Below are positions 13,353 to 21,055 of a stretch of 35,630 bases of DNA, one piece after another. The stretch spans positions 1 to 35,630 of IMG/VR virus record IMGVR_UViG_3300048927_000186; one strand, 5' to 3'. The notes below the pieces were generated by a model. The model made no database searches. It had not been told where the DNA came from and saw only the letters and a program-made list of their open reading frames with translations. The DNA is from a virus. Made by a program: the position numbers and the translations under genes. Each line of letters opens with the position of its first letter. Position 1 is the stretch's first letter.

Positions 13353-13660
13353 CGGTTCAATCTCTCTTGACGTTGTAGGCGACGATCTTGTGTTCGTTTC
13401 TTCTCCTGGTCAAATCCGATCGAGTGGGCAGCCTGCACGACCCCGTGTTTGGTACCGGGCACGCCCTCCTGTCGCATAAGCCCCAGAATGGCCTTAATTT
13501 GGGTGCTCAGGGGTGCAAAAGCCCCTTCAGCGGTCTGACCCCCGCCAAACGCCTGCAACGCGACAGGGGCTTTCCTGCGCACGCCCAGGGCACCATTCTC
13601 CTCGTCCATGTAGCGGATCTCGTAATTTCTACGCAGCCAGTCCCGCAGATTGCTCGTCAT
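13349..13660 (-). CDS. Hypothetical protein between terminase and portal
   Basis: The 103-residue product has GAGGGGG five bases before its ATG and overlaps the terminase 3' end by 32 bases and the portal start by 4. It is basic at both ends (L-R-R-N-Y-E-I-R near residue 10; R-R-L-Q-R-Q-E-R-L-N-R at the end) with a glycine-rich middle. Located inside the packaging operon, it may assist portal or terminase, but no family is recognised. Confidence 0.65.
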   Translation of the reverse strand: MTSNLRDWLRRNYEIRYMDEENGALGVRRKAPVALQAFGGGQTAEGAFAPLSTQIKAILGLMRQEGVPGTKHGVVQAAHSIGFDQEKKRTQDRRLQRQERLNR

Positions 13661-15263
13661 TCACGCCCCCTCGCATCGGTGTGTAAGCCATTACGATCGC
13701 GTCGCCGTTGTTGGTGGACGGCACGTTGCGCTGTGCCATTTGCTTTTTGGTCTCGACCTGCAATTTACCCTCGTTCATTATCCATCGCGGTTCGCATAGC
13801 TCGCCTTTCGCTTTCTCCCAGAGGGTAGGGTCGATCCTGACGGTGTCGATGCTCATCAGGTGCCGCATACGCTCGGCGCCCATTTTCTCCTCTACTGCGA
13901 TCAGTTTCTCGTAATGGCTGCCTTCGGCCTCAGTGTAATACTTCCGCACCAGGAATGCGTTTTCCGCGCGCTTTGCGATGTCATACCAGCTCTGCGCCTT
14001 CGCATTCAGGAAGTGATCCGAGTTCTTACGCTTCGGCATGATCAGCTGGTTCGGGTTGACCACTGCCCCGCCAGCATCGTAAGGCCGGAACGTCAGTGTC
14101 GCCTCGCCGTTGTCATCGAGAGCGTCGTTAAGTTCACGAACAGCGCCTTTTGCCCCCAGACCCACACCGATCACGTCGTAGCGCACTTCGGCACACTCCA
14201 TGCGACGCGCTTCATGCCACACGTATTTAGCCGATGCCACCGGGTCGACTTCGCGGAACTCGTTGAGGTAGCACAGCACGTTATTCATGTGCATAGCCAC
14301 CACTGATGGGTCGCCCTGGCTCGTGCCGCCGACGTCATACCCGGCAATGAGGTGCGCGCCATTCTCGTAATCGACCTGGAGCATTTCGTGCAGGTTCTCG
14401 GCTGCTGCCAGCCATTTGGTTTTGATAATCGACATCGGGCTGTCGCCGACGGGTTGGCCGAGCCAGATATGAGCGTGCAGGTCTTCGTCGGCATCCCGCA
14501 GCAGGCGCTCGTCCATCGCCAGGCTGGTCATGTTGTGCCACGGGTTCTGGTCAAAGTTGATGTGTTTGCTGATCCGGAACCGGGTACCATCCGGGCGGTA
14601 GTCCGGATAAATACACTCGCTGACGAACATCTTCCATGTGGCACTGATGGTGCTGATCGGGTTCCACGTCACCCAGATCTGCGCGTTCGGCAAACGGATC
14701 GTCGGGGTCAGGCGGTTCCAGCTGTCTTTAGTCACCGTCGCGGCCTCTTCCACCCAGCACTGGTCGTAGCTGGAGTACCCGCGCACCTTCTCGCCCGTCT
14801 TCGCCAGACCGATGTATTTCACCCGGCCGCCCTGCTTCGCTTTGATGTACTTATCGGTGATGACGCACTCGTCCAGCGCGCCCAGGTCTTTGACGGCCTG
14901 CACCAGCTCTGCGTGGCTGGACTCCTCGATCGAGTCCTGAATTTCACGACAGCAGAGGAGTTTTGACCCGCGCCAGATGACTTTGATCATCAGCAGGCGG
15001 GCGAACGATAGCGATTTGCCCGAGCTGCGCCCGCCCCTTGCCTCGTTCCATCGAGCGTTATTCTCCCAGTATTCCCGGTAGCAGTCCGCGATCGCGATGA
15101 TGATCGCCCCGTTAGCAGTGCGCTGGCCGGGAACGAAGGCGCGCGCCTCTTCCTCGGTTTTAACCCACTGGATAACGGGTTCAGGCGTTCTGACTTTGCC
15201 CCTGATCTTTTTCTTGTTCGCCAGCTGGCGCAGCACGCTGTTGATCTGGTTTATGGTTGGCAT
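13629..15263 (-). CDS. terL: Large terminase subunit (PBSX/terminase_3 type)
   Basis: The 544-residue protein has the two terminase domains. In the ATPase, the Walker A motif is G-G-R-S-S-G-K-S at 77-84, C-C-R-E near 110 follows, Walker B with catalytic glutamate is C-W-V-E-E-A near 170, and the coupling motif T-W-N-P is near 200. In the RNase H-like nuclease, A-G-Y-D-V-G-G near 312 and G-D-A-I-V-M-A-Y near 522 supply acidic residues. It cuts concatemeric DNA and pumps it into the prohead through the portal. The start lies 83 bases inside the small zinc-finger ORF upstream and has only a weak ribosome site, suggesting coupling. Confidence 0.92.
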   Translation of the reverse strand: MPTINQINSVLRQLANKKKIRGKVRTPEPVIQWVKTEEEARAFVPGQRTANGAIIIAIADCYREYWENNARWNEARGGRSSGKSLSFARLLMIKVIWRGSKLLCCREIQDSIEESSHAELVQAVKDLGALDECVITDKYIKAKQGGRVKYIGLAKTGEKVRGYSSYDQCWVEEAATVTKDSWNRLTPTIRLPNAQIWVTWNPISTISATWKMFVSECIYPDYRPDGTRFRISKHINFDQNPWHNMTSLAMDERLLRDADEDLHAHIWLGQPVGDSPMSIIKTKWLAAAENLHEMLQVDYENGAHLIAGYDVGGTSQGDPSVVAMHMNNVLCYLNEFREVDPVASAKYVWHEARRMECAEVRYDVIGVGLGAKGAVRELNDALDDNGEATLTFRPYDAGGAVVNPNQLIMPKRKNSDHFLNAKAQSWYDIAKRAENAFLVRKYYTEAEGSHYEKLIAVEEKMGAERMRHLMSIDTVRIDPTLWEKAKGELCEPRWIMNEGKLQVETKKQMAQRNVPSTNNGDAIVMAYTPMRGGVNDEQSAGLAA

Positions 15264-15351
15264 GGCATTGCTCGCAGTCCGTTAGAAATGGGTCTTTGTT
15301 CCGGTTCAGTGTCCGGTACACTCCGGCACCGTTGCATTGTTTGCAGTTCAT
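15181..15351 (-). CDS. Small DnaJ-type zinc-finger protein overlapping terL start
   Basis: A 56-residue ORF begins at an ATG overlapping the stop of the small-terminase gene (ATGA at 15348-15351) and ends inside terL in a different frame. It encodes C-K-Q-C-N-G-A-G at residues 3-10 and C-E-Q-C at 29-32, the CxxCxGxG plus CxxC pattern of DnaJ zinc fingers, followed by a polar tail. The pattern, the coupled start and the fact that it fills an otherwise empty 85-base gap support it. It may be a chaperone-like or terminase-assisting factor; the exact role is unknown. Confidence 0.75.
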   Translation of the reverse strand: MNCKQCNGAGVYRTLNRNKDPFLTDCEQCHANHKPDQQRAAPAGEQEKDQGQSQNA

Positions 15352-15881
15352 TCGCCGTCTTCCTCTTCGCCTTCCAGGTCATCGCACGCAGCATTCAGGG
15401 CGCGCGTATGAGCTGCGTTTAGCTGAATCTCGCCGAGGGTTCGAACAACCTCGACAGCCACCTTGACGCTCGCCGGGTCTGCGCCTTCTTCCAGCATCTT
15501 TTTGGTGATGCGCTTCGCCGTGCGCTCGATGGCTTGAGGGGTGTCGAGACCTGCCCGATCGAGTTGAACGGGTTGGGTCCGGATCTTCCCGTAAACGCGT
15601 TCGACCATGACCTTTGCTATCCCCGGGTCGCCCTCGTTCAGCAGTTCCATCACTTTGACCTGTAGCATTTCCAGCCCCGAGCTGGTGGCCTCCAGCATAG
15701 CAACCTCAGCTGCCAGCGATTTGGGCACAGGCTTGTCGCCGTACGCCTCTTTGGTGGCCTGTAGCCGTGCCAGCTCCCGCCGTTTCCACACGTCAAACGA
15801 ATCGTTCAGGAACATGCGGAACTCTTGACGGGGGCGGCCTTTGGGATTGTTTGCGGGTTTCCCCTTCAGACCGTGCGCCAT
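15348..15881 (-). CDS. terS: Putative small terminase subunit
   Basis: The 177-residue protein lies directly upstream of terL in the usual position of the DNA-recognition subunit. The N-terminus has N-N-P-K-G-R-P-R, a K-G-R-P motif common in phage small terminases and DUF5681-type proteins, then helical segments (W-K-R-R-E-L-A-R-L, V-A-M-L-E-A-T-S-S-G-L-E-M-L). The C-terminus is strongly acidic (D-L-E-G-E-E-E-D-G-E). It would bind the packaging site and regulate the large subunit. No clear helix-turn-helix is visible, so the call leans on context. AAGGA lies 13 bases before the start. Confidence 0.7.
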   Translation of the reverse strand: MAHGLKGKPANNPKGRPRQEFRMFLNDSFDVWKRRELARLQATKEAYGDKPVPKSLAAEVAMLEATSSGLEMLQVKVMELLNEGDPGIAKVMVERVYGKIRTQPVQLDRAGLDTPQAIERTAKRITKKMLEEGADPASVKVAVEVVRTLGEIQLNAAHTRALNAACDDLEGEEEDGE

Positions 15882-15885
15882 TTTG

Positions 15886-16140
15886 TTAAATTTCCTTATT
15901 AAGTTTTTGCAGGATGGTTACATCTTCCGCTGAGAGTTCGACGAGCCGAAAAACACGATCGCGCAGCGGCTGCCACTCTTCACGGGATGTTATGTTGCGT
16001 TCAGGCAGGATTGAAGGCTTTTCGCCTGTAACGTCGCCGACGCGCAATAAAACGAGTTCGCCAGCATGTGCTAAAAGCATCATTTCGAGGCTACCTTCTC
16101 GTAACAATTTGCGCGGGTTAAAAATGTGAGGTTTCGGCAC
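15886..16140 (-). CDS. Hypothetical protein, GTG start behind hairpin
   Basis: I choose the GTG at 16140 because AGAGGG lies 7 bases upstream; the frame extends to a GTG at 16173 that has no ribosome site. The 84-residue product has I-F-N-P-R-K-L-L-R-E-G-S-L-E near the start, a central L-V-L-L-R-V-G-D-V-T-G and V-F-R-L-V-E-L-S-A-E-D-V-T-I-L-Q-K-L near the end. The last motif recurs as V-F-A-L-V-E-L-T-D-E-Q-I-E-K-L in the gene at 16805-17083, so the two are related. A strong stem covers its ribosome site. Confidence 0.6.
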   Translation of the reverse strand: MPKPHIFNPRKLLREGSLEMMLLAHAGELVLLRVGDVTGEKPSILPERNITSREEWQPLRDRVFRLVELSAEDVTILQKLNKEI

Positions 16141-16145
16141 TGGTG

Positions 16146-16189
16146 CGCCCTCTCGTGGTTGTGTGGTTGTCACAGTTTACGAGAGGGCG
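16146..16189 (-). promoter_or_regulatory. 11-bp inverted repeat sequestering a ribosome site
   Basis: CGCCCTCTCGT (16146-16156) and ACGAGAGGGCG (16179-16189) are perfect complements with a 22-base loop. In the minus-strand mRNA the AGAGGG ribosome site of the 16140 GTG is part of the stem. Translation would be blocked unless the stem opens. No U-run follows. Confidence 0.65.
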
Positions 16190-16199
16190 AAGTGGTGGG

Positions 16200-16643
16200 T
16201 CAATCTTGTGGGTTAGTGGCTCGTGCTTCTGCGCGGTCGAGGCGTTCGACCTCTGCCACGATCAGAGCGCCAGCTTTGACCAGATTGCGACGTTCTCCGC
16301 TGTCTTTGAAATCACCCGCACCCCAGGGCCATACGTCGCCTGCGAATGCCAGGCCACTGGTGCGCACCAGCGCATAGGCCGCTGCAGCGTCCGCCATTTG
16401 CCCGTCGGTGTACTGATCGTCGTCCTCGGGCAGGCGCTTCAGTTCTTCGATCTGGCGCGTACGTTCGCGACGAATATCTGCCAGCGCCGCCGTGTCGTCT
16501 GGCGCGTTCAGTGCTTCGAGAGCGAGGTCAAAAATGGCCTGGAGGGTAGCGTCGCCGCCGAACTCTACTGTGCCGTCGGCAGCAATAGCCGCAGCGACGT
16601 CCTCTTTCATTTTGCGGATAAGACTTTCAGTGATAATTGGCAT
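16200..16643 (-). CDS. Conserved phage protein with W-P-W/K-A-G-A-L-I-V-A-E motif
   Basis: The ATG at 16643, with AAAGG upstream, is preferred over the longer frame to 16721. The 147-residue product has a C-terminal half matching a motif widespread in phage proteins: R-R-E-R-T-R-Q-I, then D-D-D-Q-Y-T-D-G-Q-M-A-D-A-A-A-A-Y-A, then W-P-W, then R-R-N-L-V-K-A-G-A-L-I-V-A-E-V-E-R-L-D-R. From memory this domain recurs at the C-termini of otherwise unrelated phage ORFs; its biochemical role is not established. The N-terminus is a separate helical segment. Confidence 0.7.
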   Translation of the reverse strand: MPIITESLIRKMKEDVAAAIAADGTVEFGGDATLQAIFDLALEALNAPDDTAALADIRRERTRQIEELKRLPEDDDQYTDGQMADAAAAYALVRTSGLAFAGDVWPWGAGDFKDSGERRNLVKAGALIVAEVERLDRAEARATNPQD

Positions 16644-16644
16644 G

Positions 16645-16845
16645 TTATTTACCTTTGTTTTTGCGAAGTTCTGCGTAGAAAATTTCGGCTGCGCGGGTTG
16701 CTGCGTTCGCACAGCCTGCAATTTTGGTATCGCTCAGGATCCGCCCCAGTTCGCTGGCAATGCTGCGCGCGAAAATATCAGCCGCTAGTTTTTCAACGTT
16801 CTGGCTATCTTCCGGCAACGTGATGTTGAGTATTCGCTGTCCCAT
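16645..16845 (-). CDS. Hypothetical 66-residue protein
   Basis: The start at 16845 follows GGAGG by 9 bases and overlaps the preceding gene by 41 bases. The product opens with a short strand (R-I-L-N-I-T-L-P), followed by helices (V-E-K-L-A-A-D-I-F-A-R-S-I-A-S-E-L) and a basic end (L-R-K-N-K-G-K). This strand-helix-helix outline could be ribbon-helix-helix-like, but the match is weak. Function unknown. Confidence 0.6.
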   Translation of the reverse strand: MGQRILNITLPEDSQNVEKLAADIFARSIASELGRILSDTKIAGCANAATRAAEIFYAELRKNKGK

Positions 16846-17083
16846 TATGTTCTGCCTCCAGTTTCTCAATCTGTTCGTCGGTGAGTTCCACAAGGGCAAA
16901 CACTCGGCCTACGAGGTCAGCAGGGGCTTTGCTGTTCCCCTGTAGACGTGTTCCGCGTACACCAACCTGCCCGAACGATGCCGCGCCCACACGCACCACA
17001 ACACGATCGCCGTTAACGACATCCTGCATGGCACTTACAACACCGCTACGCACCAGCGTGTTAGGGGAGTGGATTTTAATCAT
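16805..17083 (-). CDS. Hypothetical protein, 92 residues
   Basis: Its ATG overlaps the stop of the upstream gene (ATGA). The product is beta-rich (D-R-V-V-V-R-V-G-A-A-S-F-G-Q-V-G-V-R-G-T-R-L-Q-G) and then has V-F-A-L-V-E-L-T-D-E-Q-I-E-K-L, a motif shared with the gene at 15886-16140. The two may be diverged paralogues. Not recognised. Confidence 0.65.
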   Translation of the reverse strand: MIKIHSPNTLVRSGVVSAMQDVVNGDRVVVRVGAASFGQVGVRGTRLQGNSKAPADLVGRVFALVELTDEQIEKLEAEHNGTANTQHHVAGR

Positions 17084-17406
17084 TGCACGTACTCCATCAG
17101 GGCTGGAGCCATGATCGCCTGCGCGGCAGCCAAAGAATCAGCGTCTTTCAGGCAGGTGCGGTTGACCTGGGCTAGCTCTGCGCGAAGCGCCGCGTGCTGG
17201 CTGGTGGTGTACAGACGCACAACAGCGGTAACCCCGGTGCCCCCTTCGATGTCACTCGAAATCACAGGTGTGGTATATGCTTTATCTTCGGCCTGAGTGG
17301 TTACCCAACCAACAACGCGGCGGGTCTCCAGGCGATAGCCTTTTTCTTTTGAGTGGGTCAGTTCAACCTTGATCGCGATCCCGGTCTCAGTGGTGAATGT
17401 AGACAT
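17080..17406 (-). CDS. Hypothetical protein, 108 residues
   Basis: AAGGA six bases upstream supports the ATG at 17406. The protein is mainly beta in its first 75 residues (A-I-K-V-E-L-T-H-S-K, R-R-V-V-G-W-V-T-T, G-T-G-V-T-A-V-V-R-L-Y-T-T) and helical at the end. The leader between the previous stop and this start contains TGCACTGCA, the palindrome also found in promoters A and B. Function unknown. Confidence 0.65.
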   Translation of the reverse strand: MSTFTTETGIAIKVELTHSKEKGYRLETRRVVGWVTTQAEDKAYTTPVISSDIEGGTGVTAVVRLYTTSQHAALRAELAQVNRTCLKDADSLAAAQAIMAPALMEYVQ

Positions 17407-17436
17407 ATCTTTTCCTTTTGGTAGTTTGCAGTGCAA

Positions 17437-17976
17437 TTATGCGACAACCACAGAGACAACACAACCCTTGCCTGCATGTTCTTCAGCAAGTTCTTTTGCA
17501 GCGTTCAGAACTTCGGCAAGTGCGCGCTCTGATTCGTTGAAACATTCGATCGTTTTCGCCAGTGCATCCCATTCGTCAAAACGCCGTCTATGGAAACTGT
17601 ACGCCGTCAGCTCAACGCGGAAATATTCATGGTAAGCATCGTCCTCAGTGAATACATAAGGTTCTTCGCTGAAATGCGCCTGAAATTTGATCCCCTCGTA
17701 CCCAGATTTACCTACCTGGAAATACCGGGTAATTGCTTTGGCTTTACGTTTGGCCTCTTCTGCCTCCTCTTTGGTGGCAAACACACCGAGGCTCACGCCG
17801 TTAGCGTACGCGTAATGCTTTTCTTTGAGCACGGGTTTAGCCTCGTAGGTCTGCCCCACCCACTCCGCGATCGCCGTTCTGAATGCGTCTACGCGTGAAA
17901 TACCCAATTCATTGGCTTTTTGCTCCACCAGCTCAATGATCGAAGTGTCCAGCATGACGTTAACTTGTGCTTTCAT
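17437..17976 (-). CDS. Ribbon-helix-helix DNA-binding protein with C-terminal domain
   Basis: Residues 1-42 fit a ribbon-helix-helix domain: strand A-Q-V-N-V-M-L, helix D-T-S-I-I-E-L-V-E-Q-K-A-N-E-L, turn G-I-S-R-V-D, helix A-F-R-T-A-I-A-E-W. The rest (residues 50-179) is an unrecognised alpha/beta domain ending in a charged helix and V-V-S-V-V-V-A. It is the first gene of the minus-strand block downstream of the AT-rich region, which holds nine ATGCA sites. A natural hypothesis is that this protein binds those sites and controls its own operon or replication. The ribosome site is weak (GAGAG). Confidence 0.7.
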   Translation of the reverse strand: MKAQVNVMLDTSIIELVEQKANELGISRVDAFRTAIAEWVGQTYEAKPVLKEKHYAYANGVSLGVFATKEEAEEAKRKAKAITRYFQVGKSGYEGIKFQAHFSEEPYVFTEDDAYHEYFRVELTAYSFHRRRFDEWDALAKTIECFNESERALAEVLNAAKELAEEHAGKGCVVSVVVA

Positions 17977-18223
17977 AAAAAATACGCTCTCAAATGCAAA
18001 TAAGTTATTGATGTGAAAGGGAATAATGCAAAATGCAATTTTTACCCCGAAAAGTTAGAGTCTATTTTGTTGTTGCTTTATAAAAAATACTATAATTTAT
18101 TATTAAATAATACTACTAACTAACTAACTAACTTAATATAAATATTGCATTTATGCATTTTAGTGTTGTAGAACAGCGATTTAACTGCATTCCATTTTGC
18201 ATCTGAAATGCAGTTTTTTGCAT
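17977..18223. other. AT-rich iteron-like region, candidate origin or operator array
   Basis: This 247-bp gap is far richer in A and T than the rest of the window. It holds nine ATGCA/TGCAT sites (17994, 18026, 18033, 18146, 18153, 18186, 18198, 18208, 18219; one is ATGCAT), with consensus near aATGCAaa, plus TAAC repeated four times (18117-18132) and a 9-bp inverted repeat. It follows the stop of the primase-helicase gene. Origins bound by P4-type helicases have this kind of layout, which makes a replication origin the leading inference. Dense operator sites for the ribbon-helix-helix gene are the alternative. Confidence 0.55.
18183..18215. repeat. 9-bp perfect inverted repeat with iteron cores
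   Basis: AACTGCATT (18183-18191) and AATGCAGTT (18207-18215) are perfect complements separated by 15 bases, and the spacer contains another TTGCAT. It is not followed by a T-run on either strand, so a protein-binding site is likelier than a terminator. Confidence 0.7.
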
Positions 18224-20770
18224 TTATCGCAGACATTCAGCCGGACACGCGAGCTTTAACTCCACATAACGGCCATTTACTTTCTTCTCAAAGACGACTT
18301 TTCGACGGTTAAGCTCCACCAGCAACCTGTTGGTAAAGTCGCGTGTTTTGATAAAGCGAACATCGTAATTCTGCAATTCGCACCAGATATCGAATGCGTG
18401 CCGCAGGTTTTTAGTCGGTTTTGCACCATTCGGATCGTCCTGGCGCAGCTTGCCACCGATGACAATCCATTTATCTGTCTCCACCAGCAGGCTCGCGAAC
18501 TCAGCGATCGGATCCGACTCGCGGGCGATCTCCTGTGCGCGTTCACTATGTTTACGCCAGAAGTCCAGCTCGGCCTTTGACCCTTCCGGGAACATGTCGA
18601 CCAGGTAACTGATGATCTCCGGCAGTTCGGCAATGATCCGCTGGTCGAAGTCCAGGATGCGCTTATGCTCGGGCACCACATAGTCGAACGGGATGATCAC
18701 ACGGCGGACGTTCAGGCCTTCGGTGGTATCGTCCCACTCGACGGGTTTATTGCCCGCCAGCAGCACGGATGCGTTTGCCTTTACCGAATACGCCGCGCCG
18801 CCCAGCGGGCGTATGCGCACGGTGTCGCCGCCTGTGAGCTGTTTAATCTTGCGGGAGCGCGCCTTGCCGCCGTCCGTTTCCGGGATGTATACCATTCGGC
18901 TGGTTTCGTACGACGCCAGCGCGTGCTGGTCGCGGTTGAGCGCTTCCAGGTCGGTAGCCAGCACGTTTACCTCGCCACCCACCAGCGCCGCGCACAGGTT
19001 CGCATACACCGATTTACCGCCGTTCGGTGCGCCCACCAGCTCGATAAAACATTTGTAAGAGGCGAAGCTGCCCAGGACGTAATAAAGGCCTGCCAACATG
19101 ACCATACGCAGGTCTTCGTCGCCCTGGCTGATCTCACCCATCCATGCAAGGAAGGTCGATGGCTGCGTGCGGCCTGCCGGGTCGTAGTCGATTTCCATGC
19201 GGTTGCGCAGGCCGTGGTCGCGGCTGTGCACCATGAAAACGCCGGAGCGCACGTTGAGCGTGCCATTATTGAAGGCGATCAGGTTAGGCTGCGGATCCGG
19301 AAGGCGATCGAGGCGCTTAACCAGCGTTGATGCGATGGCATCCAGCGTGCGGGCATCCGGTGCGGACATGTCGCGCTCTATGCACTCGCTGATGTGACGA
19401 TCGAACATGTCGAACTCAACCCAGCAGCCCGCGTGGTAGCGCATGATGCCGTGGGAGCCGGAATCCGATTTTTTACGCGCCGGGTCGAACCGGAGGTTCC
19501 CCGCCCATGCGCGGGCAATATCGAGCGCGATAACGCCGGGTGCCGCCAGTGACTCTTTTTTCTTGAGCATCACCAGCCAGCTGGGGTACTCGGGGTATCC
19601 CTGCGCTTTGAGGTGCTCGCGGTAGGCCTGCTTGATCGCCGACTTAAGCTTAATCGCTGCGGTGTTGATAGGACCCTTCAGGTTGTTCCGGCTTTTGTGG
19701 GAAACCTCTCCGGTTTCGGTGTCAACCGTCCACCCTTTCTCCAGCTCGTTCTCTTCCAGCGCGCGGATGAGTTCCGCCCGGGCCTGGGCAACAGGGTCAA
19801 CAGCTTGCTGGTCTGCCTGCGGATCTTTCTTTTTGAACTCGACAGCCTCGGCACCTTCCACAAAGCGATTACTCTGCGTGATCCGGTGGTTTTCCCGCTT
19901 CATGGCGAGCGCCAGCTCTTCGTAACCGCAGGTGGTCAGCACGGCATACATCGAATACCCGCGGTTGATGTCCCGTTTATCGGTGTCGTGCAGCCACTCG
20001 ATGCGCCACTGGTCGTATTTACCCCGAACCGGAGGCATGATGAGAATGTCGTCTTTGCTGGTGGGGCTGGAGTAATCCGTGCGGTATGACTGGAGCTTGT
20101 AACCTTTATCGGTCTCGACCCCTGCCTCCGCCAGCAGCTCAAGGAAAGAGCCATCCGTGCGCAGCTCGCGATCGCTGGCGCGGGTGTTTTCTTTCTTCGG
20201 TGCTTCACCCCACTGATCGACGTCCAGCACGTCGCCGTCCATGACGAAGGCCTGCCCGCCATGAATACCTGCGTAAATTGGCTGGCTCGCCTTCCACACC
20301 GATACGTCATATTCGACGTTGCCCGGCAGCCCGGCGGTGAATTGTGCGCCCACGAAAGGCAGCTCGTGATGTTCTACCGGGCGTGACAGCTCCACCAGCA
20401 CGCGGAAACGGCGTTCGCCGTCGCCCCGGCGGTTATCCCCGGCGGTGGTGTAAAAGCAGTGCGACAGCCCGCGCAGGGCACGCTTAATGGCGACCATGTT
20501 GTGGCTGGTGCAGTTATGGTCAACGTCGATCGGCAGCCACAGACGCGGCTGTGCTGCTGCATTGTTGCGTTTGCCGCCTTCACAGTCGGCCGTGATGTAG
20601 GGCAAGTGCGCTTTCAGGTATGCGTACTGTTCGTCGTCTGACAGATCCGCATCCGTCTCGGGGAAACGGTCGATAAAGCCTTCGCACATGTCGCGGAACG
20701 TTGGCGCAGTCAATTGCACCACGTCGCTGTTTTCGGATGTCTCACCGTAGGAAAATCTGATCTCTGGCAT
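18224..20770 (-). CDS. Primase-helicase (AEP-like N-terminus, SF3/D5 helicase)
   Basis: The 848-residue protein begins with an archaeo-eukaryotic-type primase-like domain: L-P-I-D-V-D-H at 79-85 supplies the paired aspartates, and G-E-R-R-F-R-V-L-V-E-L-S-R-P near 117-130 and V-E-Y-D-V-S-V near 150 follow. The C-terminal half is an SF3/D5 ATPase: Walker A G-A-P-N-G-G-K-S near 580, Walker B M-V-Y-I-P-E-T-D, sensor A-S-V-L-L-A-G-N-K-P. Such proteins open origins and prime DNA synthesis, as in P4 alpha. AGAGG is upstream of the start. The helix-turn-helix gene precedes it and the iteron region follows it. Confidence 0.85.
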   Translation of the reverse strand: MPEIRFSYGETSENSDVVQLTAPTFRDMCEGFIDRFPETDADLSDDEQYAYLKAHLPYITADCEGGKRNNAAAQPRLWLPIDVDHNCTSHNMVAIKRALRGLSHCFYTTAGDNRRGDGERRFRVLVELSRPVEHHELPFVGAQFTAGLPGNVEYDVSVWKASQPIYAGIHGGQAFVMDGDVLDVDQWGEAPKKENTRASDRELRTDGSFLELLAEAGVETDKGYKLQSYRTDYSSPTSKDDILIMPPVRGKYDQWRIEWLHDTDKRDINRGYSMYAVLTTCGYEELALAMKRENHRITQSNRFVEGAEAVEFKKKDPQADQQAVDPVAQARAELIRALEENELEKGWTVDTETGEVSHKSRNNLKGPINTAAIKLKSAIKQAYREHLKAQGYPEYPSWLVMLKKKESLAAPGVIALDIARAWAGNLRFDPARKKSDSGSHGIMRYHAGCWVEFDMFDRHISECIERDMSAPDARTLDAIASTLVKRLDRLPDPQPNLIAFNNGTLNVRSGVFMVHSRDHGLRNRMEIDYDPAGRTQPSTFLAWMGEISQGDEDLRMVMLAGLYYVLGSFASYKCFIELVGAPNGGKSVYANLCAALVGGEVNVLATDLEALNRDQHALASYETSRMVYIPETDGGKARSRKIKQLTGGDTVRIRPLGGAAYSVKANASVLLAGNKPVEWDDTTEGLNVRRVIIPFDYVVPEHKRILDFDQRIIAELPEIISYLVDMFPEGSKAELDFWRKHSERAQEIARESDPIAEFASLLVETDKWIVIGGKLRQDDPNGAKPTKNLRHAFDIWCELQNYDVRFIKTRDFTNRLLVELNRRKVVFEKKVNGRYVELKLACPAECLR

Positions 20771-20785
20771 GGTGGCCTCTGTGGT

Positions 20786-21028
20786 CTATTTGAACCATTC
20801 TTTAACGTCTGGGCGCAGGTCAGCTTTTCGGTATTCGCCTTTTGTTTTCTCCTCCAGCTGTGCTGCCGCGGTAGCGCTGATGCGCCCGCGCTTAAGCCAT
20901 TCATTTACCGCCTGCGGGGTGACGCCCAGAAATTCGGCGAGGCGAGCCTGCGAACCAAAATCCTGCACCAGTTTTTCCAGCGCTGCTTTCTCCTGCGCAG
21001 CGATGCGTTCAGCAATTGATTTAGACAT
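20786..21028 (-). CDS. Cro/YdaS-like helix-turn-helix repressor
   Basis: The 80-residue protein has a single helix-turn-helix: Q-A-R-L-A-E-F-L-G-V-T-P-Q-A-V-N-E-W-L-K-R-G-R at about 27-49, then the A-A-Q-L-E-E-K-T segment and an L-R-P-D-V-K-E-W tail as in Cro and YdaS-type proteins. It is transcribed with the primase gene from a promoter that overlaps the opposing plus-strand promoter at an inverted repeat. It probably represses one or both. A GGGAG site precedes the start. Its operator is inferred, not proven. Confidence 0.8.
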   Translation of the reverse strand: MSKSIAERIAAQEKAALEKLVQDFGSQARLAEFLGVTPQAVNEWLKRGRISATAAAQLEEKTKGEYRKADLRPDVKEWFK

Positions 21029-21055
21029 ACCTTTATTCTCCCGTTTAAAAAGTGC

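Noticed and set aside
14352-14966. 204-codon plus-strand ORF opposite the large terminase gene
   Set aside because: It is antisense to a confident terminase and has no supporting signal.
17427-17450. TGCAGTGCAAT followed by GCGACAACC on the plus strand, resembling promoter A
   Set aside because: Spacing differs from cassettes A and B, no -10 box is present, and the site overlaps minus-strand coding sequence; only the TGCACTGCA core in the leader is noted.
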